From the NCBI GenBank assembly GCA_963514095.1, contig OY741286.1, positions 521,111 to 585,110 of the forward strand: a DNA stretch of 64,000 bases, written 5' to 3'. Each line of letters begins with the position of its first letter. Within the stretch, counting starts at the first letter, position 1. The position numbers and the translations under genes were made by a program. The notes below the pieces were generated by a model that did no database searches, was not told the DNA's origin, and saw only the letters and a list, made by a program, of their open reading frames with translations. Shown one piece after another: positions 59,851-64,000 of this stretch. Source of the DNA: Eutrigla gurnardus (lineage: Eukaryota; Chordata; Actinopteri; Perciformes; Triglidae).

Positions 59851-60142
59851 GTGGCCTTTCCCTCCAACAGGCTGCGGCTTGACGCTCGTCGGGTCGACGG
59901 ACGCTGCCTTGGAAACCACATAAATCCAGTCCACGCAGCTGGGTCGCGAAGCAGGGACCCAGATTCCTCACTTCAAAGGCTTCGGCTCCTCTTCCTCCTC
60001 CATCACCACCACCTCCTCCTCCTCCTCCTCTCCATCCATCCGTCGAGCCGCCGCGAACATGAGAATGCGACGGGGGGAGAGCAGCATTTAAATCCGCGAG
60101 AGAAGAAGAAGACGGAGAAGAACGTGACGGCAGACACTGCAG
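59851..60142 (+). promoter_or_regulatory. Second CpG-rich segment, possible alternative first exon
   Basis: CpG-rich with a CTCCTC tract (60011-60030). It ends in ACACTGCAG followed by the near-perfect donor GTAAGTCTG at 60143. A ten-codon upstream frame (ATG 60059, stop TAA 60089) would precede translation if this is a 5' UTR. The exon's start is not known. The gene is not identified. Confidence 0.45.
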
Positions 60143-60463
60143 GTAAGTCTGATTGGATTTTTTTAATCGGCTTTGCATGTGACAGCATGCCTCCTGGGGG
60201 GGACGTTTGTTATTGTTACACACGCACACGCGCGCGCACACGCAAGAAAGCGCGACGCCCCCTCCCCTCTCGTGGGATGAGCTGTGCTTACTAATTAGCG
60301 CACGTTTGTTTGTCCGCGCGCTCCTTTTTTTTTACTCGCGATCGTCGAATCCAACGCGCGCGGTCAGGTGCGCCCCCCCCCTTTAACAAGATGTCACCAG
60401 TTGGATTGGACGTGGCGCAGGATTTGGCAGAGCAAGCTTGGCCGGATGTCGCTTAGAATGAGA

Positions 60464-62060
60464 TCGGGGGGGGTGGTGTGTGTGTGTGGGGGGTACGGGT
60501 GGTGTGTGGGGGGGGGTACGGGTGGTGGTAAGGGTGGTGGGGGTATGGGTGGTGTGTGTGTGTGTGGGGGGGTACGGGTGGTGTGTGTGTGGGGGGTACG
60601 GGTGGTGTGTGGGGGGGGTACGGGTGGTGGTAAGGGTGGTGGGGGTATGGGTGGTGTGTGTGTCTGTGGGGGGGTACGGGTGGTGTGTTTGTGTGTCAGG
60701 GTATGGGTGGTGTGTGTGTGTGTGTGTGGGGGGGTACGGGTGGTGTGTGTGTGTGTGGGGGGGGGGGGGTACGGGTGGTGTGTGTGTGTGTGGGGGGGGG
60801 TACGGGTGGCGTGTGTGTGTGTGTTGGGGGTACGGGTGGTGGTGGTATGGGTGGTGTGTGTGTGTGTGTGGGGGTATGGGTGGTGGTCGGGTTACGGGTG
60901 GTGGTAAGGGTGGTGGGGGTATGGGTGGTGTGTGTGGGGGGGTACGGGCGGTGGTGTGGGGTATGAGTGGTGGTGTGTGTGTGGGGGGGTATGGGTGGTG
61001 TGTGTGTGGGGGGGTATGAGTGGTGGTGTGTGTGTGGGGGGGTATGGGTGGTGTGTGTGTGGGGGGGTATGAGTGGTGGTGTGTGGGGTGGAGTTGAAGG
61101 GTGGTGTGTGGTATGAGTGGTGGTGTGTGTGTGGGGGGGTACGGGTGGTGGTGTGGGGTATGAGTGGTGGTGTGTGTGTGGGGGGGTATGGGTGGTGTGT
61201 GTGTGGGGGGGTATGAGTGGTGGTGTGGGGTATGAGTGGTGGTGTGTGGGGTGGAGTTGAAGGGTGGTGTGTGGTATGAGTGGTGGTGTGTGTGTGGGGG
61301 GGTACGGGTGGTGGTGTGGGGTATGAGTGGTGGTGTGTGTGTGGGGGGGTATGGGTGCTGTGTGTGTGTGTGTGTGGGGGGGGGGGGGTACGGGTGGTGT
61401 GTGTGGGGGGGGGGTATGGGTGGTGTGTGTGTGTGGGGGGGTATGGGTGGTGTGTGTGTGTGGGGGGGTACGGGTGGTGGTGTGGGGTATGAGTGGTGGT
61501 GTGTGGGGTGGAGTTGAAGGGTGGTGTGTGGTATGAGTGGTGGTGTGTGGGGTGGAGTTGAAGGGTGGTGTGTGGTATGAGTGGTGGTGTGTGGGGTGGA
61601 GTTGAAGGGTGGTGTGTGGTATGAGTGGTGGTGTGTGGGGTGGAGTTGAAGGGTGGTGTGTGGTATGAGTGGTGGTGTGTGGGGTGGAGTTGAAGGGTGG
61701 TGTGTGGTATGAGTGGTGGTGTGTGGGGTGGAGTTGAAGGGTGGTGTGTGGTATGAGTGGTGGTGTGTGGGGTGGAGTTGAAGGGTGGTGTGTGGTATGA
61801 GTGGTGGTGTGTGGGGTGGAGTTGAAGGGTGGTGTGTGGTATGAGTGGTGGTGTGTGGGGTGGAGTTGAAGGGTGGTGTGGGGTATGAGTGGTGGTGTGT
61901 GTGTGGAGTTGAAGGGTGGTGTGGGGTATGAGTGGTGGTGTGTGGGGTGGGGTTGAAGGGTGGTGTGTGGTATGAGTGGTGGTGTGTGGGGTGGGGTTGA
62001 AGGGTGGTGTGGGGTATGAGTGGTGGTGTGTGGGGTGGGGTTGAAGGGTGGTGTGGAGGA
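60464..62060. repeat. 1.6 kb G-rich minisatellite including a 44-base sub-array
   Basis: GTGTGTGGGGGGGTATGGGTGGT-type units of variable length at 60464-61500, then about 13 copies of a 44-base unit containing GGTATGAGTGGTGGTG and GGAGTTGAAGGGTGGTG to 62050. Many G-runs fit the G-quadruplex pattern on the plus strand. The 580-codon minus frame is an artefact. Confidence 0.95.
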
Positions 62061-62238
62061 GGAGTCTGTATATTCTGCTAGAATACCGTTGTTCAGGTGT
62101 GCGTCTACGACGTCAGAATAAATCCCCATAATGCACCTGTGTTTAAGGATATTGATTCTATCGTCTATCTTAAGTAGGCCCTCTGGATTTGTTTTGTTGC
62201 TGCTGCACTTGAAGTTGCTCCTGTTGCTCACCTCGCTG
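62061..62238. other. Unique noncoding sequence
   Basis: Nothing recognised. Confidence 0.5.
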
Positions 62239-62590
62239 GGGCGACTGTGGCTCAGTTGGTAGAGCGGGTTGGCCAATGTTCGGAGGGTCAGTGGTTCGAT
62301 CCCCGCCCTTGTCACTGTGTCATGGTCGTTGTGTCCTTGGGCAAGACACTTCACCCAGCTTGCCTCGTGTGAATGTGTATGACTGCTGTGTGTGTGAGGT
62401 GGGGGTCGGAGGGGCCGTAGGCGCTGAATGGCAGCCACGCTTCCGTCAGTCTGCCCCAGGGCAGCTGTGGCTACTATGGTAGTTTACCACCACCGGTATG
62501 ACTGTGTGTGAATGAATGGAACCCTGTCAGAGCGCTTTGAGTATCTTGAAAAGCGCCATATAAATCCAATCCATTATTATTATTATTATT
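62239..62590 (+). mobile_element. tRNA-derived SINE
   Basis: The head has RNA polymerase III boxes: A (TGGCTCAGTTGGTAGAGCGG, 62249-62268) and B (GGTTCGATCCC, 62293-62303). The body includes TTGGGCAAGACACTTCACCC. The tail GCGCTTTGAGTATCTTGAAA and AAGCGCCATATAAAT ends in (ATT)n. This kind of tail is common to several fish SINE families. No target duplication is obvious. It is not a working tRNA gene because the anticodon arm is not tRNA-like. Confidence 0.88.
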
Positions 62591-63904
<1,314 letters not shown>

Positions 63905-63963
63905 ATGCATGTTCCCTGGCCTCCTCACAGAACCAGGTCTGGTAGAGTCCTGGACGCTTCCAG
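63905..63963 (+). other. Candidate exon of the downstream gene
   Basis: It is bounded by CGTTTTCCAG and a GTGAAG donor. It starts with ATG and is open for its whole 59 bases (MHVPWPPHRTRSGRVLDAS). It could carry the start codon of the gene whose first exons lie at 59-60 kb, but the splice signals are only fair. Confidence 0.2.
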
Positions 63964-64000
63964 GTGAAGTGGGGTTGTGTTATTCAGACAGATGTCCTCC

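Noticed and set aside
62239..62310. tRNA gene
   Set aside because: A and B boxes are present but the rest does not fold as a tRNA and a SINE body with an (ATT)n tail follows.
60696..62438. 580-codon minus-strand open frame (His, Thr, Pro repeats)
   Set aside because: It spans the G-rich minisatellite and part of the SINE; composition is entirely repeat-driven.

Overview
This window looks like nuclear DNA from a ray-finned fish, most likely a percomorph teleost. The basis is a vertebrate serotonin-receptor gene with very short introns (73 and 81 bases), heavy (CA)n/(GT)n microsatellites, TTAA-target and hAT-type DNA transposons, and a tRNA-derived SINE with a tail of the kind seen in fish. 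There are no operons and no bacterial features. About 9 kb contains one well-supported protein-coding gene; the rest is mainly noncoding, with unusually many tandem repeats.

Layout. Positions 1-41000 are gene-poor: unique noncoding DNA broken by microsatellites, a 62-base minisatellite of about 30 copies (26.36-28.19 kb), a 1.2 kb GGGA/GGTA array (23.16-24.36 kb), a 0.7 kb GT array (20.85-21.56 kb) and several arrays of a 70-base repeat. A 1292-base hAT-type element with a perfect 8-base target duplication lies at 38.36-39.65 kb. Positions 41030-52900 hold a plus-strand 5-HT2-type serotonin receptor gene, closest to 5-HT2C: a possible 5' untranslated exon, then six coding exons (43329-52086). 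Its 5.9 kb first coding intron contains a TTAA-type MITE, a hAT element that still encodes a BED zinc finger, and a TTAA-type element with a second hAT MITE nested in it. Positions 53.4-57.0 kb are repeat-rich: a TTAA element with an internal 21-base array, an AGACC array and a 72-base array. From about 58.9 kb a CpG-rich segment seems to be the promoter and alternative first exons of another plus-strand gene whose body lies beyond the window. A 1.6 kb G-rich array sits just inside its presumed first intron.

Most interesting signal. The 70-base repeat (arrays at 1.5, 12.6, 29.6-31.3 and 33.6 kb) carries in every unit a sequence whose first 16 bases equal the textbook vertebrate CTCF consensus TGGCCACCAGGGGGCG. 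The window has 45 array copies in fixed orientation: plus, plus, minus, plus. Single copies of the same dispersed element are scattered elsewhere, including inside an intron of the receptor gene. If CTCF binds them, a mobile repeat has built clustered, oriented insulator-like arrays here. This is a prediction from sequence alone.

The receptor gene also differs from the mammalian layout: three introns split the third intracellular loop, and one of them is 81 bases long, in frame and free of stops, so its retention would add 27 residues.
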